Assembly (NCBI GenBank): GCA_025526995.1
Contig: JAHLKG010000003.1
Coordinates: 744,001-808,000 of the forward strand
DNA: 64,000 nucleotides
From: Powellomyces hirtus
Taxonomy: Eukaryota; Chytridiomycota; Chytridiomycetes; Spizellomycetales; Powellomycetaceae
Direction: 5' to 3'
This document shows positions 42,990 to 54,615 of this stretch, piece after piece. Positions within the stretch are counted from its first letter, which is position 1. Every line of letters begins with the position of its first letter. A model generated the notes under the pieces. That model saw nothing but the letters and a program-made list of their open reading frames with translations, did no database searches and was not told the origin of the DNA. Position numbers and translations under genes: made by a program.

Positions 42990-45900
42990 ATGTCCAAACG
43001 TGTAGTCCGTGCCCTCTATGATTATGCTGGCTCGTCGGAAGACGCTAGTCTTGCGTTCCGCAAGGGAGACGTCATTCAGGTCCTCACTCAGCTCGAGACA
43101 GGCTGGTGGGACGGACTCTGGAACGGCCAGCGAGGATGGTTCCCTTCAAATTACGTTGGTGAAGTCGAGGTCGTGCGCGACGCTCCGACTTCCGAGCAAG
43201 AAAAGGTAAGGAGTTTGAAGATGACTATGGAGAGTCGGAGATCTCCTCAAGTGAATGTGGCTTTACAATGAACTCAGTGATGTTGGCATGCGTTTCATGG
43301 AACCTAACCTGGCTTCCGTTCTCTCCTTTTTCCAAGACCGGACTTTGGGTGAGACAAATTGGTGATCTTGGAACTGTCTACTATTTCAACCGCAAAACGG
43401 GAACGACGACTACGGAAACCCCGCAGATGTTTGCTCCTGAACCATCGGAAATCTCTGGAGAAGGCCGGAACTCGGGTAACTACAATAACACAGCAAAGCT
43501 CCTTGATCTGCCAGACGGGTGGATAGTATTCGAAGCCGAAACTGGTGGACCCGTGTACTATAACAGCTACACTCGCGAAACCCGATGGACTCGCCCGAAC
43601 AACGGTCAGCAACTCGACAACGAATCCGTGTCAACCATCTCGCCCGCCTCGTCCGCACCTATTTCAGCTGGACCACTTTCCGCTTCTTCGTCGAATGGCA
43701 GCTTTTCTCGCGAGTCGATGCGATCCAGGACAGAGTCAGAGTCTCACCCCCGGAATAGCCACCACCAGTTGGAGGGCATGCCGCCGAACTGGGGCCGGAA
43801 GCTTACCGGGGATGGACGACCCTATTACTACAACATGCTCACAGATGAAACAACTTGGACTCTGGATGATGTAGACCCCGAAACTGGCGCATTGTTGGCG
43901 AAAATACATCGGCGCAAGGCTAGCGACAGCTCGGCCGTCTCGGAGCGTTCCTCGACCGGAAGTCAGTCCTCAAACTCCGCCCCTGTGTCGCCCGCTGTCC
44001 CGGACATTGATGTCAGTGGACAAGGAATCACGTGGAGCAAACTCACGGCCGACATCGGCCAGGCCGTGTACCAGCTGAACTACTCTGCGAAGTTTGGACA
44101 GAAAGAAAAGTTCATCCCGCAGTCCTCGTCCATTGTCGAATCGATTCGCATCATGCTCTACGCTTCTGGAACGGCACGCAAGGATGCCCCTCTGGTCGCT
44201 TCGCATAAGATGCTAAAAATGCATCACCGACACATAATGAGCTCACTGTCTAAGCTGGTCCTTTTCGCAAAGCTCGCCTCAGGCGTTTGGCCACCACCAG
44301 ACGCCGTGTACAAGATGCAGCAAGCCGCGAACGAAGTCCTCTTGGCCGTGCGTCACTTTGTCGCAGCCGCACAAGAAGCCGGTGTGCCGGTTCGCGCGGC
44401 CGATGTCATCGATGGAGTTGAAAATGCCGTTGCTGCCGCCGAAGCTATGCTCGCCCAATCGCACGATTCAGCAGTGTCTTCTCTGGACGGAAATGATGAC
44501 TCTCGCCACAATAGCTTGTCATCGGATGGCAGTCTGCAGGCTACTGACCAGCAGCTGTCGGTGCAGCAAACTAACTCGGAACTGATTGCGCAGCTGGAAA
44601 AGTTCACGCGCTCAATTGCGAAGATGTTGTCGGACATGGTGACAGCGGTGCGGTCCGATCAGATGGAGTCATCTACCCTTATCACGCAGGTGAAGGTCAC
44701 CGTCATGGAGGTTGGCCAGTTTCTTGCCCTCGTTGAGGAGATTCCTCTTGATTACCTGAGTGACGATCTTACCGTTGATTTCAAAGTCAACCGTCTGAGC
44801 CTTTACAATTCTGTTACCGGCCTGGTTAACGCTATATCCACCGCTACTAAGCCTCTGCCACCAAGCAATGCCTCCGAACTAGTGGTCCTGTCCACGGGTC
44901 TCCTGGAGAAATCCGTCAAAGATCTCCTTATTTCCACAAAGTTCTTGATTGAAGAGAAGGAAAGCGTTGAGCAGGTCACACTTCAGAACTACATTGAGCA
45001 ATACGGACAGCAGAGGAGATCAAGCGAGGGCGGGCTCGTACGCCCCAGACGCGCGGCAAGCTTGTCCATTTTGGGTCCCGGATCTTTGGGTGCCTTGCCC
45101 GAGAACGGGGAGGGAGACCGAAACTCCGGCGGATATACCCTGCCATCTTACAGTGAAGAAGAAGATGGCCGCCCGCTTTTCTCCAGGTCCATGTCGTCCG
45201 CCGCATCGATCCCGAGTGTGACTTCAACCAGGGACGCTTCGAGCGACAGTCCCGAACCTGGACGTAGGCCGTCAAAGAATGGAAGCAAGATTCAGCAAAT
45301 CTTGGGCGACGAAGCACCAGAGTCCCCGACCGTTCAATCGCACCCAGCACAGTTGGTTGCTAAACCTCGCTTCCTGGACTATGATTATGCACCGGAAGAT
45401 CTCATCTTCAATATGGAAGGCAAGGTCAAGGGTGGAACGCTTGAGGCTCTGGTAGAGCGTCTTACGCTCCACGACACGCTCGATGCGGACTTCCTACTTG
45501 CCTTCCTCCTTACTTACCGTTCCTTCACAAACTCGATTGAGCTGATCTCCCTCCTCACTCGGCGATACTCAATCCAGCCTCCTGCGGATCTTCCCGTTGA
45601 AGACCGCGAGCAGTGGGCCGAGAAAAAGCAGACTCCTATTCGTCTCCGCGTGTTCAACGTCCTCAAGAACTGGATTGAGACGTATGCCATGGATGACGAT
45701 GCAACTGATCGGATCGCTCTTGCTACCGTTAAGCGATTCGCCCAGGAGACAGTTGCTCAATCGATGCCCGGGCCGTCCGCTCAGCTCATCCGTCTGGTGG
45801 AGAAACGGGAGTCGGGAAGTGGGTCCGCTCGCAAGATGGTCCTCAACTCAAACAGGGAGTTCCCAACCCCAGTTGTCCCTCGCAACCTCAACAAGATCAA

Positions 45901-46881
45901 GTTTCTCGACCTCGACACGACGGAAGTTGCCAGACAGCTCACCATCATGGAATCGAAACAGTACAACAAGATCATGCCCGGAGAGTTCCTCAAGAAAGCT
46001 TGGTCCGAGAAAGACGGCAATGCCGCCGTTAACGTCAAAGCAATGATCACAATGTCCAACCAGGTATACACGAGCCTCAACACTTCCTGGTGTTTGTCCT
46101 TATTTGCTGACCTTGGTGCCCAAATTCAGATCACTGGCTGGGTAGCTGCCTCGATTCTCAATGAAAGAGATCCCAAGAAGCGGGCGCAGATCATGAAGCA
46201 TTTCATTTACATCGCAGACGTAAGACTCCACGACAAAGTAACATGTTCTGGTCGACACTGGCTTACCTTTCTGCTTTTTTCATAGCGCTGTCGAGCTTTG
46301 AACAACTTCAACACCCTCATGTCCGTTCTCGCCGGACTCAACTCTGCGCCAATTCATCGACTGAAACGCACATGGGAAGTGATTTCGCAACGCAGTCACA
46401 GCATGTTGGAGGCGCTGCGAAATACGATGACGCCAACGCGCAACTTTTCGGCCTATCGCGACGCACTTCACTCTGCCAACCCGCCTTGTGTGCCTTTCCT
46501 CGGCTTTTACCTCACCGATCTTACGTTTGTTGAAGATGGAAACCCAGACATGGTCAAGGGATCCCCGCATCTGGTCAACTTTGCCAAGAGACTTAAGACT
46601 GCAGAAGTCCTTCGAGAAATCCAGCAGTACCAGAACGTTCCGTACGTTCTCATGCCAGTCCCCGAAATCCAGGGTTGGCTCAAGATGGGTCTCAGCAACC
46701 CCGTAGAGGACAATGATTTGTACAACACCAGTCTGGAGTTGGAACCCAGGGAAAGGTTTGTTCCTCCTTTCACCGCCTCAGTTTTGTACACCAAATGCTC
46801 GACGTGATGCTAATTCTTGTTTCTGTCTGCAGGGAAGACGAGAAGATTGCTCGACTCCTTCAAGAATCCGGATTCTTGTAA
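42990..46881 (+). CDS. CDC25: CDC25-type Ras guanine-nucleotide exchange factor
   Basis: Five exons: 42990-43205, 43337-46063, 46130-46219, 46286-46755 and 46833-46881 (1183 residues). Residues ~5-60 are an SH3 domain (VVRALYDYAGSSEDASLAF, then GWFPSNYVG). Three WW-like units follow, around LWVRQIGDLGTVYYFNRKTG, LPDGWIVFEAETGGPVYYN and MPPNWGRKLTGDGRPYYYN. A long Ser-rich region leads to the RasGEF N-terminal motif (GTLEALVERLTLHDTLDADF, near 770) and the catalytic Cdc25 homology domain (~915 to the end). That domain includes NQITGWVAASILNERDPKKR and PCVPFLGFYLTDLTFVEDGN. Intron 2 (66 nt, inside the catalytic core at NQ|ITGW) has no stop and is a multiple of three. The protein activates Ras, in fungi typically feeding cAMP/PKA or polarity pathways. 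Confidence 0.95.
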
Positions 46882-47796
46882 AATTTTACCCAACACACAT
46901 TGACCGCAGTGAAGAAAGCGGATTGAATCTCGAGGATTCACAACTGATGCCCGCGAATACGACCACCATTCACATTCAACTTTCTGCCACAACACGCACC
47001 CTCAAGTCCGTGAATTCTCACACACCCCACAACACATTGTACAGTCCCTCGATTCCATCATGGACCTGTCCGTTAATTGGCGGACCGGCCAGATGGGGTC
47101 TAGTACCTAGAGGGGCCATTCCCACTGGCCCAAGGCACGATAGACAGCCCGATTTTCTTTAGTTTCTTCCTTTCTTTTTGCGGAGTGATAGAAGGAGTTT
47201 TTTTTTTGTTTCGTTGGACTCCTCCTTTTTTGCCCATAGCTAGACGTACGTTCATTTTCGATGTACACCACCATTTTTTTCTCAATTTTCTGCGTAAAAT
47301 GGATCAGAGGTTTCACTTGACTATTTCATATCACTATTGGTGTTGTGCCCGCCAGATGACGAGAACGTCGCGTCTGCGTCCTGAATGGAAATGCTCTGTC
47401 GGAAGAGACACTTGCGGCCGACAGTAGAATAACATGCTCTGGTCATGTAGAAGGCTTCGACGTCTACAAGATTGTTCTGTTTAGGGTCTCATTGCCGGGT
47501 TGGAAGTTTGGGTAGAAGGATCACAGAGGGTCCCCCACGCGACGTGTCTGGAAGTGGCGAAGCACAACGCGCTTCTGGCGGGCTGGCTTTTCTGAAGATC
47601 TTCGGTCGCTGCTCAGATTCTCCGAATTCCTCCTCCGCCTTTTCTATGATGAGTTCAAGCTCAGTGTGGGCAATTGCTCCTTACATTGGCGAGATGTCTA
47701 CAAGCGGTCATGGCCTCTTTGCCCCCGCTCCGAACATCGACCTACTTCAGACACATTGCTTGACTTGATTCGTTGGGATACGAGAGTTTTCAAACA
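46882..47796. other. Intergenic, nothing supported
   Basis: About 0.9 kb. It includes the CDC25 3' UTR and a T-run near 47200-47208. Open frames such as 47472-47768 carry no recognisable motif. Confidence 0.4.
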
Positions 47797-48581
47797 ATGC
47801 GTCTATCAATACATAATCACCGCGCTTATCGGCATTGCCGCCTGCACATCAGCCGGTCGTCCCAAGCGGGTTCCGCAGACTGAAGTTCAATGCATGTCCG
47901 CCTTCTCGAACAACGACTCTGTCATCGATCTTTTCAACCTAAAGTGAGTGTTTCGCAATCATGACTATTTCGTTACAATTTCCTCACCACCATTGGGATT
48001 TTCAGGAATCAAGGAAGTGCGGCTGGTTGAGCACTAGGCCGAATGAATCTCAAGACACTGCCATCACTTGATCGTCAGAAGATGGCGATGACTTTGATTC
48101 TCCTTGAGCCATGTGGTATGTCTATTTTACGAACAATTGTATATTCCCCGCATCGTATTCTTACCTTTCGATAGGCATCAACCTCCCGCACACGCACCCG
48201 AGGGCGTCTGAAGGACTTTATGTTGTCAGCGGCGACAAGGTCCTCCTGGGAGTCGTTGAAGAGAACGGAAGCAAAGTGATATTAAACAATCTCCACAAGG
48301 GCGAAACCACCGCCGTCCCGCAAGGCGCGATTCACTTCGAGCAGAATCTCCAATGCGAGCCGGCAGTATTGATTGCTGCAAACAACAATGATGATCCAGG
48401 AACGCTCACCATTGGATCAGAATTCTGGATGCTTCCCTATGGCACCCTCGAAGCCAGCATGGGTATCAGCGAAGATGAAATTCGCAAAATCCGTGGAGAC
48501 ATCCCGATGGGCCCTGCACCAGGCGCTTCAGAATGCCGGAGAAAATGTGGACTTGAGCAGAAAGAGTATCTACACAAGTAA
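47797..48581 (+). pseudogene. Germin/cupin-family secreted protein, frameshifted
   Basis: The 3' half reads cleanly as a fungal germin-like cupin: GINLPHTHPRASEGLYVVSG (metal-binding His pair), VPQGAIHFEQN, then a C-terminal GASECRRKCGL. The 5' half is broken. A signal-like ITALIGIAACTSAGRPKR segment is out of frame with the only nearby ATG (47797). After the splice following DSVIDLFNLK, three frames are needed in succession to read KEVRLVEH, RPNESQDTAIT and MTLILLEPC. At least three lesions in about 250 bp indicate a pseudogene, although sequencing error cannot be excluded. The intact family comprises secreted, metal-binding or stress-related proteins. Confidence 0.7.
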
Positions 48582-48879
48582 AGCAAACCTCGTGATCGAG
48601 GGTTGAATGACCATTTGATAACAGCTTGGCTTTTTTGTTGTGAATAAATTATTTGAAATGCAAACAGCGGGTGACAGTATTTGTTCATGGCTTCTATCGG
48701 GATTGGACGATTTTTGTGATAATCATATCTTGAAAAGACGCAAAGAAACTATCCTTTAACAACGCTCACCCCGAAATCGCAAAAGCAAGCTCTGTGGCTT
48801 GGACAACGCCACAGCGCGCCACACTGGTCATCAAAACACACACGGAAGCTCGACAGAACTTGCCCCACAGCGTGACAAA
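48582..48879. other. Short spacer before INTS3
   Basis: 298 bp lies between the cupin remnant and the first INTS3 codon. No feature was recognised. It presumably contains the INTS3 promoter. Confidence 0.4.
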
Positions 48880-51564
48880 ATGCCTCGTCATGTGCTCTTC
48901 GACTTGAATGAACAGGTGGACCGTCAAGATCCTCGCGATAAGGTACCTAGCGGTTAGAATGCACGGTCTGATGGAACGCAAGACCATTGCATGGTACCGT
49001 TGTGCACGTCTTTCTGCTTGAATGGCAGAGACCGACTGAGTTTAATTCAAAGGAACTGGCCGCAGACCTTAACTACATCTTGGAGCTGGGAAGAGACCAA
49101 AGCGAGAGTGGGTTTCTGCGTGTGCTCAGTGAACAGGTTGGTCTTTGTGAGCGTACGAAGGCGTCATGCACACGGAATTAATTTTGGACCAGGCCGAGAC
49201 AAACCCCAGCCGGGTGTTCGGGGGACTACTATGTGCTATCCTCACAGATCCAAAATCACAAGTAATGTCATACGAATTCAGATCTGGTCGTTCTACTCCC
49301 TGCTGATGACTTCTGTAGTTTTATACTAGATTGCTCGAGATCACTGTCAATGACAACTACGACTGTGTCGTTGCAAAGCTCCGTGAACTTATCGATGACG
49401 CCGACCTGCTCTCGTATCGGCCCTTCCGATGTTTGAGGCCTTACTGTCGCGCAAAGGTGGAATGAGCAGCTTATCGTCCAGGGTGTACTTTTCTTTGATT
49501 AACCTCGGTTGCCATCCTTCGAATCAAGGTCGTGGAACTGCTGGAACGTCTCGCAGACAGCAACATAGAAAAAGTCCAGCCCCTGCTTGTCATCCTGACG
49601 CGGCAAATCAGAAGTAAGAACTGATTATTGTGATCATTTCTAAAACTGTAATGCTTAAAAAAGGCTCGACAGGTGGGGATCTTAGCACAGAAAATACATC
49701 GCTTGCACGCGGAATTGTTGGCATACTTCGGAAGCATCGGTAACCGCAAACCCCCGAACTCTGCGACAAATGGTCTCCCTTCTTGAAAGTCTCACTCGCT
49801 TACTCGTGGATGCAGATCAGCCTTCAAAACTGGCGCGGAAATTGTTCCTGCAACAGTGTACTCTTTCCTACGATTGATCGCCGATCACGAGGATGAGCTC
49901 AGGTTGCGGGAGCAGGAGCTTGATTATGTATGCTATATGCTTCGAAATCGAGTAAGCCCATTAACGGAAAGAACCCTCATGATTGGAACGACCTCTGACC
50001 GCGAGACAGTTTCGAGAATGCGTTCGGATAGGAAGAGATTTGTATCGCGTTCTTATGTGCAGCAGCGAACTACCACCTATCAAAGATATCTTACGCGATA
50101 TGCACAAGGAGCCCAGAAAGCTTGACCCTACATTTGATGGTATGCATTAGGAAACCTCGCGGTTGGTCAGTGCATGACGTGCTTACGTCTCCTACCAGTT
50201 TCCAAGCTATTGGCAACGCCTTCCGAACCCTGGATAATAAGTCAAAGAATTACACGCGAAATGGATGTGAAAATGCGGTTCATTTTGGACAAGGTAAGCA
50301 TGCGTTTTCTTTTGTTTTCGGTCTCTTCCAATTACATTGACCAACTTTGATCGCGGTCCGTCAGACCGAGACCAATCTCAAGAAACACCCAATAGAGAAC
50401 TACCGGATTTTGCATCTTATTCACGACGGAAATGAATCAGCTTTCGTGGATGTCATACGATTTATATGCACAGCGGTGCACCCCCCAAATGAAATCCTGA
50501 GATCCAACACTGCTCAACGGTGGGAAGTCATCATGAAGTTGCTTTCTTCAATAGAGGTTCGCTGCATTGATGCACATATAGCGAGGCTCGCCCTGCTAAT
50601 TAGCAATTCATCAGAGCCTTTCGGTGAGCCAGGATGCCAAGCTCGCTCTTCTATTTGATTGGATTTGCTGGAATCCTGATCGGGACAACATCATGTGTAT
50701 TGGTATGCTTCTGAGAGTATCACTGAGTTGTATTTGGTCCGCTGTTCTCTGATGGATGTCGTTTGTAGAACCGGCAATGTTACTGATTGAGAAGGGCGGG
50801 GTTCAAGAAGAAATGACAGAGTACTTCGACTTTATTATCAAGAGTTTGATGCCTGAGATGAAAAGTCATCTGACAAGGAACGTGAACAAAGCAATGCATA
50901 GTCTGGTAAAATTTGGCGTTACTCGGAACGTTCTACCAATGGAAGCGATCAAAAATGAGGAGAAGAGAAAATCTCTTCCGGAGGCTGTGGGGGAGATCCT
51001 TTCGGACATGGACTTCGACACGGTGAGTATGCTTCCCGAAGCCACTAGAGTGGTGAAGTGCCAATGGCTGAACTAAGCTCTAAGTGCGCGACCATGTGCG
51101 AGTCTTTGTGTCTACGGAGATCTCAGCTTTTCGGAAATGGGGACCTACAAGAAGTTCTTGGTATGCTAATGGACATCCTATGTTCCGCACGTGTCCAAGA
51201 CTAAGCAATATCCATCTCTAGCGTTCTCGTTAGAAAACTGGGACGAGATCACCATGATGTTTCTGTGGAAGCTGATAGTCGCTGAAAAGGGCGGCGATCC
51301 ATCAACTGTTGAGAAGATACTCATGATTGTTAACTCAATGGGAGCATCGAGTAAGTCCAAACTGATTGCAACTGCGCCTCGTGATGGCACCTGGTGTTGA
51401 CATGTAATCCGTGCATTGCAGAATCGGCTGCCTTCCGTGATGGTGTCAATCAACTCCTTTGCTCCGCGCGCCCAACTCCCACCGTCATTACGACAATTGC
51501 CAATTCCCCTCACTGGAGCTCGACATATGTCATCTTCCGGTGGTCGCAAATGTTTCAAATATAA
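48880..51564 (+). CDS. INTS3: Integrator complex subunit 3 (INTS3/SOSS-A) homologue
   Basis: Fifteen small exons joined in one frame: 48880-48942, 49029-49136, 49193-49261, 49319-49456, 49529-49613, 49673-49739, 49816-49951, 50010-50139, 50199-50293, 50365-50556, 50615-50702, 50769-51022, 51127-51160, 51222-51350 and 51422-51564 (576 residues). INTS3 landmarks occur in order: LLVILTRQIRSGDLSTENTS, TVYSFLRLIADHEDE, FRECVRIGRDLYRVLMCSSE, LLATPSEP, FVDVIRFICTAVHPPNEIL, DAKLALLFDWICWNPDRDNI and EPAMLLIEKGG. The end (SLENWDEITMMFLWKLIVAE) matches a later INTS3 block, so an intervening segment is shortened relative to animals. Exon 13 has an alternative acceptor (51085). INTS3 acts in snRNA processing and, with ssDNA-binding partners, in DNA repair. 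Each exon alone looks like noise; only the splice chain reveals the gene. Confidence 0.85.
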
Positions 51565-51602
51565 GGGGTCCTGTTTATGTAGTGGAACCTAGCGCACAAG
51601 CG

Positions 51603-52479
51603 TCAGACCAAGCCGTCGTAAAGATTCAGTGCCTGTACAATGGTTGGGTCCTTGTGTGACCCTTCCCGGAACTCCTCCATATCTAGTTTACCATCCTGAT
51701 TCTACAGCAACAGCAAACAAAAGGCTTCAGATACGAGCTCTGCAATATGCTCAGATTTTGCCACAGTTCCGCACTTACCACATCCATCAAGGTAAAGATC
51801 TTCTCAACCCGCTTCTCGGGTGTGTCCTCATCCTCAGGCAGCTTGACCATATTCCCCACCATCTTGTATATCGCTTCGACAATTTGATACATCTCCTCTC
51901 GCGTCACGTAACCGTCATTATTTATATCATACAGTTGAAATGACCCTGAACACGGCCATCAAGGAGAAGCATCAGAGGAGTGATCGATGTCCAAAGACTA
52001 AATGAAAGCTGATACTTACAGACAAGTTTTTCGTCCAGCCTCCCCCGGGATGTGACAGATAACGCCGATATGAACTCTTTGAAATCGATGAGCCCGTTCT
52101 TGTTCTCATCGAACACGTTAAACACAAAGTCGGCGAATAACGACGGGTCGCCGAATGGGAAAAATTGCTTATATATTTTCTGAAACTCTGTCCGGTCGAG
52201 AGATCCAGTGGGACAGTCTTTCATGAACCCTTTGTACCTGTGAATTTGAGGTTGAGAATTCATTCAGGAATAACACAAACGGGTTTACATTGAAAATGGG
52301 ACATACCATTGCTGCAGTTCCTTCTTATCAACTTCACCGTGGCCAATAAGAGAGTGTGAGTTTCTTTACTCAAGGCGCTATGCCGGCGCAAATTCCGGAT
52401 AAACAGCGTACTCACAGTTGGTACACCGTTGCAGCTCCTGCAGCTGTTCGCCGCTTAATTTGCTGTTTGCTTTTCCCAT
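51603..52479 (-). CDS. NCS1: Neuronal calcium sensor NCS-1/frequenin
   Basis: Five exons on the minus strand: 52479-52416, 52331-52307, 52237-52020, 51945-51779 and 51701-51603, giving exactly 190 residues, the NCS-1 length. [13 protein letters not shown] starts with the Gly-2 context for N-myristoylation. EF-hand 1 is degenerate, as usual ([11 protein letters not shown]). EF-hands 2-4 are intact: [26 protein letters not shown] and [13 protein letters not shown]. The C-terminus, [11 protein letters not shown], is canonical. NCS-1 activates phosphatidylinositol 4-kinase at membranes in a calcium-dependent way. Exon 2 is only 25 nt. The stop lies 38 bp from the INTS3 stop, so the two 3' UTRs must overlap or be extremely short. 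Confidence 0.96.
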
Positions 52480-53558
52480 GTGCAATGACCGTTGACCACT
52501 TGGAAAGGAAACCGTTTATAATGAGCTCGAAACACTAGGGACGAGACAGATTCAGGCACGAGCAATGTGACAGGTAGTGGAATGAGGTGACAGGTAGATA
52601 GGTTACGAAGAGAACGAACTATGTGAATGACAGGTTGACGGGATTCGCGGTTTGACATCACACGGGACCGCGGCGCGCGCCTTGATAGACTGAGCCACTT
52701 GACCAGTGGCAATGGGCGTTTGAAAGGAGGAACATCATACCATTAACGTTGCCCACTCACGCCCGGAAGGCCGGCAATGCGACTTGTGCAACGAGGACAA
52801 ATTCCCGGGCCATTTGTGGGACATTTAGTATCATCTATGAGAGTTTTTTCACAAGGGGACGGGCAAACAGCCAGGACGTTTGCGTGCTTTGCCCACAGAA
52901 TGGCCTCTTCGCCTTCAGAGCTCTTCTGAATGCAATGCAGAACGTCGCGAATATGGGATGATTCCGAGGAGCACGGGTCACATGTAATAGGCGAGCTCGA
53001 AGTTGCTCAGGCCGTTTTTTCGCTTCTGTAGTGCGGATCACGTATGTATCTCTGCGCGCGCCATAATGGAACAGCCTCATGGGGGGCTTGCATTTATTCT
53101 GTTCGATGCCTTGTTGCCTTCAAGGTGTTATCTATCGGATCTGGGACACATTAACTGACAAAACTAATTCTACAGAGTTTGAGATGCAGCATGAACAGAC
53201 ATGAGTCGTCGGGGCGGGAAGGAAAATGTCGATTTATGCCCAACGGAACTTCTCCTTCATTCGAGGAGTAAGGAAGTGCGACGAAAAGGCCAAAGCGCGC
53301 GGGTGGCAAAGTCACGCGAGGTCAAAACTAACAAACGCGAACGGGGGCCGGGCGCTGGGCTGGTGCCCTTTTGAGGGACTTTTATTGGAGACCCAGTTAG
53401 TGTTTCATATAGGAGAGGAGAATAAAATACCTGCTGGGTCTTGGCCAGGAAATCTTTTTTAGTTTTTACAGATAAACTGCTCATGGGAATCAATAAACGA
53501 TTCTGGTGTTGCCGCCTATTTTCAATCACCTTGTACACTCCTCGTCAGAGGAACAAAC
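52480..53558. other. Intergenic, nothing supported
   Basis: About 1.1 kb lies between NCS1 (-) and the membrane protein gene (+). Short overlapping frames only. No repeat, RNA gene or clear promoter motif was identified. Confidence 0.4.
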
Positions 53559-54512
53559 ATGGCCGTCAGGTCGCGGCGAAAGCATACCCTATGCGTCTCC
53601 CTGTTCATCATGCTGTGCACTACAGTAGCCAGAGCTACGCCAATTCCCACACCAGGTGCCCACAGAAGTGAGATGCAGGCGGTCTTAATTAACATGCACA
53701 CAAGGGCAGAGAATCAACCTCCACGGGCGGTAGGGGAATCGCATCTTTTCCCCACCGTTCGAGCTAAAAACGACAACCGACCACAAATCCGACAACGGCA
53801 AGCACCGCAACCTTCCATCAAGAATTCCTCTCCTCCATCCCAATCCGCACCTCAATGGATCGAGCCCTTCGATTCAGTAGAGGTCAAGGCAGTGGGCGAC
53901 GACGGAGCGACTCGAGTGTCAGACAAGGCTGTGGCTGATCCCAAACTGTCCGGTGATGGATACCTGGTGGGTCAGGGTGCTGACGCAGATAATACTGGAG
54001 TGATCCTTGCTGCCGTACCCACGTTTGCTGTAATTGCATTGTTTGCGCTCATATACTGGTGGTACAAGCGATGTCACAGCCGAATACAAGACGATGTCAA
54101 AGCCGGCGTTCCAAGGGAAGACTGGACCGGTACCCCCTTGCGACAATACGGTGCGGACAGCCTCGGGAACAAATTCGCGGCCGATAAACTGGAACTTGCT
54201 TTCTTTGGAATGCGAAAGACTCCCAGCAGACAAGAACAGTTGAAGCTCGCGTTCGGCTCTGCGACAGACATCTCTTTTCCCCAGCAAGCTGCGACGAAAG
54301 AGATGACAAGATATGGCATGCGGCCGGAATCTGCTCAGGACCTTGCCATTTCAGAGTTTATCCTCCCTGAACCTAGACCGCTGAGCGACATAGCGTCCAT
54401 CCGTTCGCCCGCAGTATCCCTATCACGAAATCCTCAAGAAGCTCTCTCAGGAAAGAGATGTAGAGATAATTCCTTTCTTTTGCTTTCAAAGACTTGGACG
54501 TCTCCCGCATGA
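53559..54512 (+). CDS. Single-pass type I membrane protein, unknown function
   Basis: ORF of 317 residues with a signal peptide (RKHTLCVSLFIMLCTTVARA), an extracellular Pro/Gln-rich part (~25-140) and one transmembrane segment (ILAAVPTFAVIALFALIYWW, ~149-168). A basic stop-transfer (YKRCHSR) and a ~140-residue cytoplasmic tail follow. The layout recalls fungal cell-surface sensors, but the family is not recognised. Near 54400 the coding character switches: from a stop-bounded second frame one reads QYPYHEILKKLSQERDVEII, then RLPHEPDDRSKLEQIFAGKR and a stop at 54613-54615. The true C-terminus therefore probably lies in that frame, through an undetected intron or a frameshift, and the annotated end at 54512 may be wrong. 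Confidence 0.65.
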   Translation: MAVRSRRKHTLCVSLFIMLCTTVARATPIPTPGAHRSEMQAVLINMHTRAENQPPRAVGESHLFPTVRAKNDNRPQIRQRQAPQPSIKNSSPPSQSAPQWIEPFDSVEVKAVGDDGATRVSDKAVADPKLSGDGYLVGQGADADNTGVILAAVPTFAVIALFALIYWWYKRCHSRIQDDVKAGVPREDWTGTPLRQYGADSLGNKFAADKLELAFFGMRKTPSRQEQLKLAFGSATDISFPQQAATKEMTRYGMRPESAQDLAISEFILPEPRPLSDIASIRSPAVSLSRNPQEALSGKRCRDNSFLLLSKTWTSPA

Positions 54513-54615
54513 GCCGGATGACCGATCCAAGCTTGAGCAGATATTTGCGGGGAAGCGCACGATGGGTCTGAAGAATGACCCTCTTACTCTTGAGTTAATC
54601 ACTCAGCTACAGTAG

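Noticed and set aside
49429..49617. Apparent frameshift in the 5' part of INTS3 (frame starting MFEALLSRK)
   Set aside because: The alternative frame is spurious. A normal intron (49457-49528) and the next exon (VVELLERLADSNIEKVQPLL) restore the INTS3 sequence in one frame.
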